Shown here in pieces: positions 8,710 through 16,794 of a stretch of 33,279 nt of DNA. The stretch spans positions 1-33,279 of the forward strand of contig JAFGHA010000090.1 of the NCBI GenBank assembly GCA_016930275.1, written 5' to 3'. The first letter of the stretch is position 1. Every line of letters begins with the position of its first letter. A program made the position numbers and the translations under genes. Source of the stretch: Chitinispirillaceae bacterium. Its GTDB lineage: Bacteria; Fibrobacterota; Chitinivibrionia; Chitinivibrionales; Chitinispirillaceae. The notes below the pieces were generated by a model. That model worked only from the letters and a program-made list of their open reading frames with translations. It ran no database searches and was not told where the DNA came from.

Positions 8710-8738
8710 ACTGGCTCACTAATCATAAAGGAGCATAA

Positions 8739-9293
8739 ATGTTGAACCCTTCGGAATGTACCCTGTACAGCGGCGGACATGCGGGTGCGGAAACTTTCTT
8801 TGGTGAATGCGCCGAAAAGCACGGCGTCAGTGAGGTAACCTACTCATATGAGGGCCATCTCATCAAACGTGAAAAAAACGTTGTCTTTCTCGGCGATGCA
8901 GAACTCAAACGGGGCGATATCAGCATGGAGATCGTTTCGGCGCACATGCACCGGACCTATTCGAACGCGGCGGCGATCCGCCGGGTTTTCCAGTCGATAT
9001 TTCACATGATCAACAATGGTCAGCAGATTTTCGCGGTCGGTGTGGTGCAGGACGACAATACGGTGAAAGGCGGTACCGGCTGGGGCATCGAACTCGGCAA
9101 GTTCTTCAACCGCGACGTCCACGTGTACGATACGGTCAGAAACTGCTGGCTCACCTGGCGGCATGGCGAGTGGATCATGGAGATTCCGACCATCATCGAG
9201 AAAACGTTCGTGGGAACGGGAACCCGGAATTTGACCGATGAGAGTCGTCAGGCGATCAGTGATCTTTTCGACCGGTCGTTCGGTGAGAAATAG
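8739..9293 (+). CDS. SLOG-like Rossmann-fold protein, possible nucleotide binder
   Basis: A 184-residue protein. It opens with LYSGGHAGAETFFGECAEKHG (part of residues 8-28), a Gly-rich turn after a strand like that of SLOG-superfamily proteins (LOG, DprA, YpsA groups), which bind nucleotides or nucleosides. A second feature is GVVQDDNTVKGGTGWGIELGK (around 100-121), which would form the other side of the pocket. There is no signal peptide, so it is cytoplasmic. It is monocistronic with its own promoter and a good Shine-Dalgarno. Whether it cleaves a nucleotide, as LOG does, or senses one, as defence-linked SLOG domains do, cannot be told. Confidence 0.55.
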   Translation: MLNPSECTLYSGGHAGAETFFGECAEKHGVSEVTYSYEGHLIKREKNVVFLGDAELKRGDISMEIVSAHMHRTYSNAAAIRRVFQSIFHMINNGQQIFAVGVVQDDNTVKGGTGWGIELGKFFNRDVHVYDTVRNCWLTWRHGEWIMEIPTIIEKTFVGTGTRNLTDESRQAISDLFDRSFGEK

Positions 9294-9313
9294 TGACGTT
9301 CCTCCGCAACTGT

Positions 9314-9357
9314 CCACGGAAACCGGTAGCCGGAATATCCGGCTTGCGGTTCCGCGG
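9314..9357. terminator. Long hairpin between convergent genes, bidirectional terminator-like
   Basis: AGCCGGA (9328-9334) pairs with TCCGGCT (9338-9344) around ATA, and the stem continues outward with small bulges through CGGAAACCG and CGGTTCCG. It lies between the converging SLOG-like gene and the sigma-54 activator. There is no U tract, so termination is inferred from position. Confidence 0.5.
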
Positions 9358-9435
9358 CCCTTATAGTACGTCATTCCCATTCATATCGGGAATTTACCGC
9401 CCACCCGCAGCAACCACATGACGGTGATGTAAACC

Positions 9436-10833
9436 TCACTCCACCCCCAGTTTCTTCATTTTCTTCCACAGCCCGACGGTACTGATTCCCAGAAACCGTG
9501 CGGTAGCGGCGCGGTTACCGCCATGCTGTTCGAGTACTTCGACAAGTCGCTCCCGGGAGATGTTGAGCCGTCCCTGTGTTTTTACCGGCTGCAGGAAGGT
9601 CCGTTCAGGCAACATGTGCGGCAGCAGTATATCCGCGGTTTTCTTACCGCAGATACCCTCTCGGACAGCCGTCACCCGCAGCTCGTAGGGCAGATCACGC
9701 ACGAGTATCTCCTCGCTTCTGCATACGACGAATGCATGTTCGATCGCATTTTCGAATTCCCGCACGTTTCCCGGCCAGCAGTAATTCATGAACAGCCGCA
9801 TTGCATCCGCACTCACCGACAGAATACCCTTTCCCGTTTCCTCCCTGAACTTCCGGATGAAATGGGTACAGAGCAGTGGAACATCAGATTTCCTTTCGTT
9901 CAAAGCAGGCAGATGAATGGCGAAAACATTGAGCCGGTAGAAGAGATCTTCGCGGAATTTCCCCTGCTGTACCATCTCCCTGAGATTTTTGTTGGTCGAT
10001 GCGATAATCCGGACGTCCACGGGGATCTCCCGGTTGTCACCGACCCGTACAATCACCCGTTCCTGCAGTACCCGCAGCAGCCGCACCTGCACCGCAGGGC
10101 TGATTTCTCCGATCTCGTCGAGCAGGATAGTCCCCTCATGCGCCGCCTCGAAGGTGCCGATACGGTCTTTATAGGCACCGGTGAATGCACCCTTGACATG
10201 ACCGAACAATTCGCTCTCCAGCAGGGTCTCGGCGAGCGAGGCGCAATTGACACGAACGAACGGGCGGCCGGATCGGGAGGAACCGTTATGAATGGCCGAC
10301 GCCGCAAGTTCCTTGCCGGTACCGCTCTCTCCGAGGATCAGAACGTTTACTCCGGTTCCGCCGGCCATTTCAAGAAGATTGTACAGCTCCTGCATCGGTG
10401 AACTTTTTCCCACCAGCTTGTAGAAACTCTCCCGATGCACTTCTTCCTGTACGGTTCCGACCGACCACTCTTCAAGATGGGAAATATCCAGGATGCAGAG
10501 ATAGAGGTAGTACCTGCCGCTCCGGTCACGACGCCGCTTTCCATTGATGAAAACCGGTATGGTTGCACCCTGCGCATCCCGGATCGTGGTACGCATGTGG
10601 ATCACCGAATCTTCAGCCCAGTCCCACCACTCTTTTCCCGACAGTAGCTGGTTGTTCTCATCGGAGCCCAATCCCACCGAACACATATTACTGCCGATCA
10701 TCCGTTCCTCCGGCAGACCGGTAAGACTTCGTAACCGGACATTCGCAAAAACAATCTCCCGGCTATCATCGAGAATAAGTACACCGCAGGGGAGATAGTC
10801 AAACACCTCCTTGAGATTATCATCGAAATGCAT
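9436..10833 (-). CDS. Sigma-54-dependent activator (PAS-AAA+-Fis HTH)
   Basis: A 465-residue enhancer-binding protein. Residues about 5-120 form a PAS domain (LPCGVLILDDSREIVFAN, ending ILDISHLEE). The AAA+ core has Walker A GESGTGKE (168-175), the sigma-54 contact loop GAFTGA (215-220) and Walker B GTILLDEIGE (234-243). A Fis-type helix-turn-helix lies at about 435-465 (GGNRAATARFLGIS). There is no receiver domain, so the PAS domain is the likely sensor, perhaps for redox or a small ligand. The start at 10833 has CAGGAGAA six bases upstream. It is divergent from trxB, which has a near-perfect sigma-54 promoter, so trxB is its most likely target. It has the same architecture as the regulator of the Desulfovibrio ORP operons. 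Confidence 0.93.
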   Translation of the reverse strand: MHFDDNLKEVFDYLPCGVLILDDSREIVFANVRLRSLTGLPEERMIGSNMCSVGLGSDENNQLLSGKEWWDWAEDSVIHMRTTIRDAQGATIPVFINGKRRRDRSGRYYLYLCILDISHLEEWSVGTVQEEVHRESFYKLVGKSSPMQELYNLLEMAGGTGVNVLILGESGTGKELAASAIHNGSSRSGRPFVRVNCASLAETLLESELFGHVKGAFTGAYKDRIGTFEAAHEGTILLDEIGEISPAVQVRLLRVLQERVIVRVGDNREIPVDVRIIASTNKNLREMVQQGKFREDLFYRLNVFAIHLPALNERKSDVPLLCTHFIRKFREETGKGILSVSADAMRLFMNYCWPGNVREFENAIEHAFVVCRSEEILVRDLPYELRVTAVREGICGKKTADILLPHMLPERTFLQPVKTQGRLNISRERLVEVLEQHGGNRAATARFLGISTVGLWKKMKKLGVE

Positions 10834-10860
10834 ATGCAGTTCTCCTGTTCCGATCGGACA

Positions 10861-10905
10861 TTAACCTTATTAACCACACTTTAACTAAGTTAATATAAAG
10901 TTAAC
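10861..10905. promoter_or_regulatory. Cluster of TTAAC/GTTAA half-sites, likely activator binding region
   Basis: Five copies of one pentamer occur in 45 bases: TTAACC at 10861 and 10870, TTAAC at 10881, GTTAA at 10889 and GTTAAC at 10900. The middle pair forms the near-palindrome TTAACTAAGTTAA (10881-10893). The cluster lies about 60-110 bases upstream of the sigma-54 promoter, the normal distance for an enhancer site. A separate palindrome CCGATCGG (10850-10857) sits next to the activator start and could serve autoregulation. Confidence 0.6.
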
Positions 10906-10966
10906 CAGTTACCACGGTATTTTTCAAATTTTCATAAAAAATCAGCAACTTCTCCATAAACGTAAT

Positions 10967-10981
10967 TGGCATTCCCTTTGC
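10967..10981 (+). promoter_or_regulatory. Sigma-54 promoter of trxB
   Basis: TGGCATTCCCTTTGC fits the -24/-12 consensus TGGCAYRNNNNTTGC with one mismatch, including the required GG and GC with correct spacing. The predicted start of transcription is near 10993, leaving a leader of about 40 bases before ATG 11033. A sigma-54 activator gene is divergent right beside it. Confidence 0.82.
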
Positions 10982-11032
10982 GTCTGTAGTTGGTGACAAC
11001 CATTCATTGAAAGAATATCAGGAGGAAGTGTG

Positions 11033-11980
11033 ATGTCTAACGTCAGCAACGTGATAATAATCGGATCGGGGCCGGCAGGGTTAACTGCCGCCATTTACGC
11101 CGCCCGGGCCAACCTCAGTCCCCTTGTGATCGAAGGATTTCAGAGCGGTGGTATGCCGGGAGGACAACTCATGATTACCGGGGTTGTTGAGAATTTTCCG
11201 GGGTTCCCCGACGGCATCGACGGTCAGCAGCTTATGGCCAACATGAAGCAACAGGCGCAGAATGCGGGCGCCGCTTTTGAGATGGATGATGTTGCTTCGG
11301 CAGATCTGACCAGCCCCCCGTTTACAATCACCACTGAAGGTGGCTCCACATTTCAGACGCAATCACTGATAATTGCAACGGGTGCAACCGCCCGGCGGCT
11401 TCCTCTTGAATCGGAACAACGGCTCTGGGGACGCGGAATTTCCGCCTGTGCCGTATGTGACGGAGCACTCCCTATTTTCAGAAACCAGCCACTTGCCGTC
11501 ATCGGCGGCGGTGACAGCGCAGTTGAAGAGGCAGACCATCTCACCAAATTCGCCAGCAAGGTCTACCTGATCCACCGACGCGACAGGTTGCGTGCGAGCA
11601 GTATTATGAGTAAACGTGCCGAAGCTAACCCGAAAATCGAACTGCTCTGGAACAGGACGGTTGAGGAGTTTCTTGGGGATACGATGCTCAGCGGCCTTAA
11701 ACTCAAAGACACGACAGACGGGAGTGTTTCGGAACTTCAGGTTGCAGGGGCATTCGAGGCCATCGGCCATATTCCGAACACAGGATTTCTTGACGGGCAG
11801 CTGGACACTGATTCGGAAGGATACCTGGTGGTACCACCCGGGCGCAGTACCACCTCCATTGAGGGTGTATTCGCTGCTGGTGATGTGCGCGATCCGGTGT
11901 ACCGGCAGGCGGTTGCGGCGGCGGGAAGCGGCTGCATGGCTGCGCTTGAAGCGGAGCGGTGGCTTGCACTTCAGGAGTAA
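11033..11980 (+). CDS. trxB: Thioredoxin reductase
   Basis: A 315-residue flavoprotein of the usual TrxB length. It has the FAD site GSGPAG (11-16), the redox pair C139-A-V-C142 followed by DG, the NADPH motif GGGDSAVEEA (158-167) and HRRDRLRAS for the NADP phosphate. The closing FAD block is GVFAAGDVRDP. ATG 11033 is chosen over GTG 11030 because GGAGG ends seven bases before it. It reduces thioredoxin, or a similar small thiol protein, with NADPH. Control by sigma-54 is unusual for trxB and ties it to the adjacent PAS activator. No thioredoxin gene is next to it. Confidence 0.93.
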   Translation: MSNVSNVIIIGSGPAGLTAAIYAARANLSPLVIEGFQSGGMPGGQLMITGVVENFPGFPDGIDGQQLMANMKQQAQNAGAAFEMDDVASADLTSPPFTITTEGGSTFQTQSLIIATGATARRLPLESEQRLWGRGISACAVCDGALPIFRNQPLAVIGGGDSAVEEADHLTKFASKVYLIHRRDRLRASSIMSKRAEANPKIELLWNRTVEEFLGDTMLSGLKLKDTTDGSVSELQVAGAFEAIGHIPNTGFLDGQLDTDSEGYLVVPPGRSTTSIEGVFAAGDVRDPVYRQAVAAAGSGCMAALEAERWLALQE

Positions 11981-12239
11981 TCCGCTCCGGACCATACACG
12001 AGAAGCAGTTGGCAGAGAAGGAATCCGGTAGTGGAGGCGCTGTTGGTCCTGAAGCGAAAGGACTGCTCACCGCAGGTCATCTTTCCGGCAGTGCAACACT
12101 GGTGGATGTCTGTACCGGCAGGAAAACAAAATCGGAAGCAATTACGGGATCGCTGAAAACCGCCGGCTTAACGGTTCCATACTGATTCTGATGCGTCCCC
12201 GGCAGGATGGGGGAACAGGCACCGTATCCCGATACCGGT
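11981..12239. other. Intergenic region after trxB
   Basis: A plus-strand frame crosses this region but only as a continuation of an out-of-frame reading of trxB. A small stem, AACCG with CGGTT near 12160-12177, might help end the trxB transcript. Nothing else is seen. Confidence 0.35.
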
Positions 12240-12491
12240 TCACCGGGGCGGTTTGACACCCGGCATATTCACGTTACGATCACGACACTGCTGATCATAC
12301 ACAGCAGCATTCTGGAGCAACAGATCCTTCTCTGCGGGATCGCGACATTCGGAGGCTTTCCGGCGGGTTACATGCGCTCTGGTACAGGGATCGTCTTCCG
12401 AAATCCGCTGCGCCACCCCTGCACACGACCATCCGGCCGCAGAGCATCCGGCAATCACGACAACAACCAGCAATCGTTTAACGGTATTCAT
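12240..12491 (-). CDS. Small lipoprotein, unknown
   Basis: An 83-residue protein with a lipoprotein signal: hydrophobic residues 6-13 followed by the lipobox VIAGC, so Cys 15 would be the lipidated residue. The mature part is polar, with two or three further Cys (DDPCTRAHV, ASECRDP, DQQCRDRN) that could form disulfides. The frame is open upstream to 12605, but the signal sequence fixes the start at 12491. It is divergent from the HEAT-like gene. No family recognised. Confidence 0.6.
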   Translation of the reverse strand: MNTVKRLLVVVVIAGCSAAGWSCAGVAQRISEDDPCTRAHVTRRKASECRDPAEKDLLLQNAAVYDQQCRDRNVNMPGVKPPR

Positions 12492-12670
12492 CCTGACAGA
12501 TCCCCTTTTTATTGGAAAATCCATGAGTCTCCTTTGTAACGCTGTCTTTACAATATGAATATACGCCGGAAGCCGGCCCGATTCAAAAGAGTTTTTTGTC
12601 CACACCCCGGACAGTATTTTCCTGTATTCCCGTGTCGTTTAATCCTGATCCTGCGGAAGGATACTGCAGC

Positions 12671-13306
12671 ATGCTTGAAAAACTGGCAAGCGCCCTCGGA
12701 AGAAATGACGAACAGCCGAATGTTGCTCTGGCGGAGGAACTGGTCGCTTCCGCCAGCCGGAGCGACATCCGGGAAATAGTCGAAGGATTGCACTACGCCG
12801 AAACCGCAGTCGTGAACGACTGCATCAAAGTACTCTATGAAATCGGTTACCGGAAACCCACCCTGATTGCTGAGCACACCGATGAGTTCGCTGCACTGCT
12901 CACGTCCCGAAACAACCGTCTTGTCTGGGGAGCGATGACCGCGCTCGCGACCATAGCCCCGGTCAATCCCGAGGCGGTGTACGCAAATATTGATCGTATT
13001 CTGAAAGCCTATGAAAAAGGCAGTGTGATTACCATCGACAACAGCATCTCGGTACTTGCCGGTCTGGTAGGGTCCAAACCCGACTGCGAAAAAAAGCTCC
13101 TGCCGATACTGCTCCACCATCTCGAAAGCTGCCGACCGAAGGAGGTCGGTCAGCATGCGGAACGGATGTTCGTCTGCATAACCCCGCGCACCGGAGAAGC
13201 CTTTGCAGCCGTGCTCCGGAAACGGTATGGCGTACTTACCGCCGCACAGAAGAAAAGGGTTGACCGGTTGCTGAAAAAAATCGAGAAAATGGAATTTGCC
13301 GGCTGA
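12671..13306 (+). CDS. HEAT-repeat-like helical protein
   Basis: A 211-residue all-helical protein made of repeating helix pairs such as TDEFAALLTSRNNRLVWGAM and VNPEAVYANIDRIL. This pattern resembles HEAT/Armadillo scaffolds. ATG 12671 is chosen because GGAAGGA lies nine bases upstream and because the 25 codons above it look non-coding. It carries no catalytic motif or signal peptide, so it is probably a cytoplasmic protein-binding scaffold. Its partner is unknown; neither neighbour gives a clue. Confidence 0.65.
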   Translation: MLEKLASALGRNDEQPNVALAEELVASASRSDIREIVEGLHYAETAVVNDCIKVLYEIGYRKPTLIAEHTDEFAALLTSRNNRLVWGAMTALATIAPVNPEAVYANIDRILKAYEKGSVITIDNSISVLAGLVGSKPDCEKKLLPILLHHLESCRPKEVGQHAERMFVCITPRTGEAFAAVLRKRYGVLTAAQKKRVDRLLKKIEKMEFAG

Positions 13307-13348
13307 TCACGTTTAGCGGTACACCGTTCTTTTTCTGCACGAATCCAC

Positions 13349-13563
13349 CTAGGCACCGATCAACTGACGTGCCCGATCCATCTGGTTGGGGAAAAGACCG
13401 ACGGGTACCTTATCCTTCCCCAGTTTCTGACGGACGGTAAACCGGGCACAACTCGCGAAATCACTTCGGCAATACTGTTTTTAAGGATTTCCGCCATGGC
13501 AGGCATTCCGGACATCTTGTCATTGAAAAACGGACAGGCTGAAAGGCATTCACAATCAGACAT
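13349..13563 (-). pseudogene. Frameshifted small Cys-rich protein (CPFFNDKM family of anaerobes)
   Basis: The first half reads MSDCECLSACPFFNDKMSG then MPAMAEILK, which matches a small conserved protein family common in anaerobes. The expected second half is present in the next frame: QYCRSDFASCARF, then KLGKDKVPVGLFPNQMDRA and RQLIGA with a stop at 13349-13351. The shift falls in a run of five A on the coding strand (TTTTT at 13478-13482 on plus); six A would restore a continuous protein of about 71 residues. It may be a real mutation, a homopolymer sequencing error or programmed slippage. The intact protein would have several Cys in C-x-C and C-x(4)-C patterns, consistent with metal or redox binding. 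Confidence 0.75.
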
Positions 13564-13744
13564 ACGGTACTTCTTGTGAAAGTGAAACGTTAATCTCTCG
13601 CTGCGAGGCTGTTTGGATCGGGTATTCCAACCGAAACCGGGAAAGCAGTTTCAAAGTCGATCTCAAGTGTAGCATCCCTTATGGCAAAAAAGCAAGTGTG
13701 CACTGTTATTGTTGTTGACAACATTGGTGAAGATTACAATGGAA

Positions 13745-14578
13745 TCACCGGATTTCTTTTCCCGCAAATCCCGCTTCCATACGATCCGGAAAGTACTGTT
13801 CGAGATACCTCATCGCGACCTCACCGGTACAATGGCAGGGAACCATACGGTCCCAGCGTTCGGCCTGCAGATACGCGACCGTTGCATCAAGACGCGACCG
13901 TGCGGCATTGACAAGATGAAATCCGCCGATAATCCGATAAAACTGATTGTTTCCGGTAATCTGACGAATCCGAAGAAGTGTATTGACGATTCCGCTGTGA
14001 CAGCACCCGGTGACAACCACGATCCCCCGGACGGTCTCAATCCATAGTGAAGTATCATCTTCAATCGGATCCGCGGACTGACCCGAAGGGTCACCGAAAA
14101 ATGCACCTCCGGTATCCTCAAAATCCGTTGTTCTCGGTATCACCCCGACAATACCGATATGGCCCGTGATATACTGCGGCCGGGTGACCCAGATGATATT
14201 TTTCTCCCTGTTCATCAATGCCATTGCCGAAGACCGGCTCATTCCCACCGGTTTCATGCATCCGTCACTTTGGCGACTGTAGCGCGGAATGACAACACCC
14301 GGATGACAGTACACCGGCAGATCCTTGCGCAATTCGAGCAGACTCCCGACACCACCGGTATGATCGTAGTGACCGTGTGAAAGGACAAGGACATCGGCTT
14401 CCGCCGGATCGATACCCGCTAATTGTCCGTTGCGGAACATGAGATCGCTCTGACCGGTATCAAAGAGCAGTCTGAAACCGTCGGCCTCGATCCAGAGCGA
14501 CAATCCGTGTTCCGTACCGGCACCGTTTTCTGAAGCACGGTTATCAACCAGAATAGTAACGGAAAGGTCTTTAATCAT
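13745..14578 (-). CDS. Metallo-beta-lactamase-fold hydrolase (COG1237-like)
   Basis: A 277-residue MBL-fold protein with the metal motif SHGHYDHTGG (67-76; His 68, His 70, Asp 72, His 73), a preceding LLFDTGQSDLMFRN and a late TGCCHSGIVNTL block. These match the COG1237 group, which includes 7,8-dihydropterin-6-methyl-phosphate synthase-like enzymes in methanogens and many uncharacterised bacterial members. The frame is open to 14638, but ATG 14578 is preferred since the conserved part starts there and CAGGAA lies upstream. The substrate is unknown. It is downstream of the FAD oxidoreductase on the same strand but separated by a terminator-like hairpin. Confidence 0.82.
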   Translation of the reverse strand: MIKDLSVTILVDNRASENGAGTEHGLSLWIEADGFRLLFDTGQSDLMFRNGQLAGIDPAEADVLVLSHGHYDHTGGVGSLLELRKDLPVYCHPGVVIPRYSRQSDGCMKPVGMSRSSAMALMNREKNIIWVTRPQYITGHIGIVGVIPRTTDFEDTGGAFFGDPSGQSADPIEDDTSLWIETVRGIVVVTGCCHSGIVNTLLRIRQITGNNQFYRIIGGFHLVNAARSRLDATVAYLQAERWDRMVPCHCTGEVAMRYLEQYFPDRMEAGFAGKEIR

Positions 14579-14707
14579 GTTTAGTAATTCCTGCTGCGTA
14601 GCGTCGGGAGATTGCTGCGGAGAACCGGATAACAGCACCCGTTTCCGCAGGAAGAACTGCTGTCGAGAGCAATCAGTTTCTATTCAGCATTTCTGGAACA
14701 GACCGCC

Positions 14708-14783
14708 CATACTTCGACTTCGTTCAGCATGAATGGCCTTTTTATGCGAATTTCGTCAATTCCACATATCTTGTCGAAGTATG
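14708..14783. repeat. Interspersed palindromic repeat remnant
   Basis: CATACTTCGAC (14708-14718) is the perfect inverse of GTCGAAGTATG (14773-14783), with 54 bases between. The text TTCGACTTCGTTCAGCATG beside the left arm resembles small mobile palindromes built on TTCGACTTCGCTCAG that recur in many genomes. It lies in the 316-base gene-free stretch between the MBL-fold and FAD oxidoreductase genes. Confidence 0.5.
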
Positions 14784-14833
14784 ACATCTTCAAAAAGAGG
14801 AGTTTCGGAACAGACACTAATTCAGAAACAGCC

Positions 14834-14863
14834 GCACGATCCGCAAAGAACAGCGGATCGTGC
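14834..14863 (-). terminator. Hairpin after the FAD oxidoreductase gene
   Basis: GCACGATCCGC (14834-14844) pairs perfectly with GCGGATCGTGC (14853-14863) across an 8-base loop. It starts about 30 bases beyond the minus-strand stop at 14895. The U tract is weak, so termination is likely but not certain. Confidence 0.55.
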
Positions 14864-14894
14864 CGACCGTTTCATTTCTTCGAAAACCGTTCCG

Positions 14895-16256
14895 TCAATG
14901 CTTCATCTCTTTTTTCATCGCTCCAATGGCGACTTCGGCGGCATTGACCAGTTGATACGCGATCGGTGATGCCGTAAGTGCGGGATGCGTACCGGTCTGA
15001 AAAGTAGCGATCGCGTCCGCGGTCATCCGCTGATGAATGCAGGCACTGATCGTATTGATGAGTTCGCCGCCACTCTTGGCACCGGTCACCTGACCGCCGA
15101 TTATTATCTGGCTGGCACGTTCGAACAGCAGTTTCACTTTCAGCGGTTTCGCTCCCGGCATACATCCGGGATGCCGGTTGACCGACTCCGACTCACCGAC
15201 GACAACATCAAAGCCTTTCTCCACCGCCTGACTCGCGGTAAGGCCTGCCGCCGCATAGGCACGCTCGCCCAACACCGTGGAGTACACGCCGATAACTCCC
15301 ATGGTCGTTCGGGATACCGAAAAAAGATTCGCCCCGGCAACGCGCGCTTCCATTGTTGCAATCGAAGCAAGCTTCAATGATGAGGGCTTTCCATCAAAAA
15401 AAGAGACTTTTTCCGCACAATCACCGCACGCAAAAATAGAGCTGTCGGAAGTCTGCAGATACCGGTTCACCTGAATTCCGTTGGTCGGTCCGCTCTCGAG
15501 CCCCGCCTTGACCGCGAGTTCGTTGTTCGGACGTGCTCCGATACCGAGAATCACCATATCGGCATCGATAACATCGCCATCAGCAAGAGACACTTTTTCT
15601 ACCTGACCATTCCCTTCAAAGGAACGGACTTTCTTATCGAGCAGCAGTGAAATACCCTGTTCCTTGAGTGACGCTTCCGCCTGTGTGCAGAAATCCTCAT
15701 CGTATACCAGCTGCAGACAATGAGTCAGCATTTCAACAATCGTCACATTGAGATCCGGGCGGCGCCGTTTGCACTCTTCGGCGATTTCCACTCCGATAAA
15801 TCCGCACCCGACGATACAGAGATTTTTCGCCACCAGGAGCGCATCGATAATACTCTGCATATAGGGAACATCTTTCTGAATCGCGAAAATATTCTTCTTG
15901 TCATTTCCCGGGATGGGCGGAACAACCGGATGCGAACCGGTCGCGATAACAAGACGCTGATATCCGTACCGTTCACCGCCCGCCAGCTCCACTTCACGTT
16001 TTATCCGATCGACGGTGACAACTTCACCAATGCTCGTCGTGATAGTATTTTTCGTGAGCAGGTCGTCGGCGGGAATCAGATTCTTTTCGGGAGTACCCAC
16101 GACACCGAAGGCATACGGTATTCCACAGGGAATCGGTACCTGTTTCTCTTTTCGCAACACCAGAATACTTTTTTCCGGATAATGCCGTCGGGCGGTCAGT
16201 GCCGCCGTTACTCCCGCTGCGCTTGCACCGATAATCACCACGTCGAACTGCTGCAT
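14895..16256 (-). CDS. FAD-dependent pyridine nucleotide-disulfide oxidoreductase (CoA-disulfide reductase-like)
   Basis: A 453-residue enzyme with the FAD motif IIGASAAG (8-15) and a single redox Cys, C44 in PIPCGIPYAFG, like the CGxPY site of CoA-disulfide reductases, NADH oxidases and persulfide reductases. A second Rossmann motif, CIVGCGFIGVEIAEE, binds NAD(P)H, and FACGDCAEK is the later FAD contact. The C-terminal third is the dimerisation domain; there is no fused rhodanese domain. It probably reduces a thiol-disulfide, persulfide or oxygen with NAD(P)H in the cytoplasm. The gene follows the PNPOx-like gene after 94 bases and may end the iron-sulfur operon or be a separate unit. Confidence 0.85.
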   Translation of the reverse strand: MQQFDVVIIGASAAGVTAALTARRHYPEKSILVLRKEKQVPIPCGIPYAFGVVGTPEKNLIPADDLLTKNTITTSIGEVVTVDRIKREVELAGGERYGYQRLVIATGSHPVVPPIPGNDKKNIFAIQKDVPYMQSIIDALLVAKNLCIVGCGFIGVEIAEECKRRRPDLNVTIVEMLTHCLQLVYDEDFCTQAEASLKEQGISLLLDKKVRSFEGNGQVEKVSLADGDVIDADMVILGIGARPNNELAVKAGLESGPTNGIQVNRYLQTSDSSIFACGDCAEKVSFFDGKPSSLKLASIATMEARVAGANLFSVSRTTMGVIGVYSTVLGERAYAAAGLTASQAVEKGFDVVVGESESVNRHPGCMPGAKPLKVKLLFERASQIIIGGQVTGAKSGGELINTISACIHQRMTADAIATFQTGTHPALTASPIAYQLVNAAEVAIGAMKKEMKH

Positions 16257-16350
16257 AGCTGTATCCTTTCTTCTAATGAAAATAAACCGTATTCATCTGA
16301 TTCCATTGAATAACCACTGTCATACCGATCTTTACCGGCAGGCGAACCTG

Positions 16351-16731
16351 TTACAGTAACTTTTCACTACCGTGATATACCGTATCCGGATTCATGAGTG
16401 CCACTCCCTTACGCGGGTGCTTCGGATCGGCCCATAGCAGCATCTCCTCATAAAGCGGCCCACTGCCGTGGTATTCGAGGGATCCTTTAATCTGGTAGGC
16501 TTTTTTTGCACCGGTGATGAAGAGTATGACCGCGGGAGTACCGGAACTGATATTCGCGGCTGTTTTGTCAAAGTAATTATCCGCGACCGCGACTCTTCCG
16601 TCATCGGTCAGATGAACGATCGATGCATAAATGGAATTCGGTATTCCGGCGGTATCAACCGTCGTCACCACCACCGGCCCCTCCCGTTCAGCCCATCCAT
16701 CGATTACCTCCCGAGGCAACTGTCTCGCCAT
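16351..16731 (-). CDS. Pyridoxamine 5'-phosphate oxidase-like flavoprotein
   Basis: A 126-residue split-barrel FMN-binding family protein. It has the typical early strand pattern PVVVTTVDTAGIPNSIYAS, then DNYFDKTAANI and AYQIKGSLEYHGSG. Such small single-domain members in anaerobes are usually annotated as PNPOx-family or FMN reductase-like proteins, and many have no known substrate. Start ATG 16731 is preferred over GTG 16740 because GAGGAG lies eight bases upstream. It follows the second MinD-like ATPase by 63 bases and is probably in its operon. Confidence 0.8.
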   Translation of the reverse strand: MARQLPREVIDGWAEREGPVVVTTVDTAGIPNSIYASIVHLTDDGRVAVADNYFDKTAANISSGTPAVILFITGAKKAYQIKGSLEYHGSGPLYEEMLLWADPKHPRKGVALMNPDTVYHGSEKLL

Positions 16732-16794
16732 AGTATACACTCCTCTCTTTGTTCTGTTCCGTTACTACTTTCCGTTGTTTTTCACGTGCATCAT

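Noticed and set aside
11363..12070. Long minus-strand frame opposite trxB
   Set aside because: Antisense to an intact trxB, no motifs.
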